NCBI GenBank assembly: GCA_018434355.1
Contig: JAHDPL010000012.1
Location: 1-64,000 of the forward strand
Source: Sporomusaceae bacterium
GTDB taxonomy: Bacteria; Bacillota; Negativicutes; UBA1444
Length of the DNA stretch: 64,000 bases
Direction of reading: 5' to 3'
Shown: positions 63,731 to 64,000 of the stretch, piece after piece
Layout of the letters: each line of letters begins with the position of its first letter
Position numbering within the stretch: the first letter of the stretch is position 1
Notes under the pieces: model-generated
What the model saw: only the letters and a program-made list of their open reading frames with translations
Told to the model about the DNA's origin: nothing
Databases searched by the model: none
Made by a program: the position numbers and the translations under genes

Positions 63731-64000
63731 TTATAGTTCTGTGGCGTCTTCTTCCCTACGGCTGCGACAAATCCCCCGGTTAACATTGCGCAAAAAGCGC
63801 AACAGATGATCCATCGGTTCGCTGGAGTCCAGCTCCTGTTCCATGGCGGCAATTGCTTCATTCAGCTTCATTCCTGAACGGAACAGCATCCGATAAGCTT
63901 TTTTCAAGTTTCGTCTGGCATCTTCGGGAATCCCGGCCCGGGCAATCCCCACGCTATTCAGACCGCATACTCTTGCCGGCCTACCATCGGCGATCACAAA
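63731..64000 (-). CDS. lpxA: UDP-N-acetylglucosamine acyltransferase LpxA, C-terminal end
   Basis: Only the last 89 codons are inside the window; the gene continues beyond the right edge. FVIADGRPARVCGLNSVGIARAGIPED is the end of the left-handed beta-helix, and NLKKAYRMLFRSGMKLNEAIA belongs to the C-terminal helical domain typical of LpxA. LpxA starts lipid A synthesis by adding the 3-O-acyl chain to UDP-GlcNAc. It is 13 bp upstream of lpxI in the same direction. An LpxD would lack this ending, so LpxA is favoured. Confidence 0.92.
   Translation of the reverse strand, partial: FVIADGRPARVCGLNSVGIARAGIPEDARRNLKKAYRMLFRSGMKLNEAIAAMEQELDSSEPMDHLLRFLRNVNRGICRSRREEDATEL

Overview
The window looks like a chromosomal envelope-biogenesis locus from a diderm Firmicute (Negativicutes, most likely Sporomusaceae-like; inference from gene content, no database search was possible). 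A complete Gram-negative style LPS and Kdo set (lpxA end, lpxI, lpxB, msbA, waaA, kdsB, kdsA, kdsD, lpxL, lptC, lptA, lptB, lptF/G, lptD) sits beside a porin with an N-terminal SLH domain. That combination is characteristic of Negativicutes, in which SLH-porins tether the outer membrane to peptidoglycan. Nearly all genes abut or overlap by ATGA/GTGA and have strong GGAGG-type ribosome sites.

Region 1 (1-27.7 kb, minus strand) is a long O-antigen or surface-glycan operon. It reads leftward from an O-antigen ligase-like protein (27679) through a membrane flippase-like protein, a fused methyltransferase-like/GT2 protein, a membrane glycosyltransferase-like protein and GDP-fucose synthesis (gmd, fcl). 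It continues through a WbaP-type initiating transferase, dTDP-rhamnose synthesis (rfbB, rfbC, rfbD, later rfbA), an ABC exporter (Wzm/Wzt), a CapK-like adenylate-forming enzyme and several glycosyltransferases. Next come a phosphatase, a TagF-like polymerase, a LicC-like nucleotidyltransferase and an unknown protein. The operon is then cut by an IS21-family element (3741-7329, 5-bp target duplication) that is itself cut by an IS256-family element (5525-6878, 8-bp duplication). Two more glycosyltransferases and a gene truncated by the window edge follow.

Region 2 (27.8-36.8 kb, plus strand) is a divergent operon of two GT4, three GT9 (heptosyltransferase-like) and two GT2 genes, ending in a CPBP protease-like and a PAP2 phosphatase gene. 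The last two are bounded by copies of a 23-bp palindrome that recurs five times in the window. Base composition shifts by eye from AT-rich to GC-rich near 32.2 kb.

Region 3 (36.9-45.8 kb, minus strand) makes ADP-L-glycero-D-manno-heptose (rfaE2, rfaE1, hldD, gmhA, gmhB). It also holds an aminotransferase/oxidoreductase pair for an amino sugar, a GT2, and two LpxB-like glycosyltransferases of unknown substrate.

Region 4 (45.8-64 kb, minus strand) is the core outer-membrane block: lptD, two unknown exported proteins with their own promoter and terminators, the SLH-porin, a YqgF/RuvC-like protein, a DUF3084 protein, the Lpt transport genes, and the Kdo and lipid A genes up to the C-terminal end of lpxA at the right edge. 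No rRNA, tRNA or CRISPR array was seen. No stretch longer than 300 bases lacks a gene or element.
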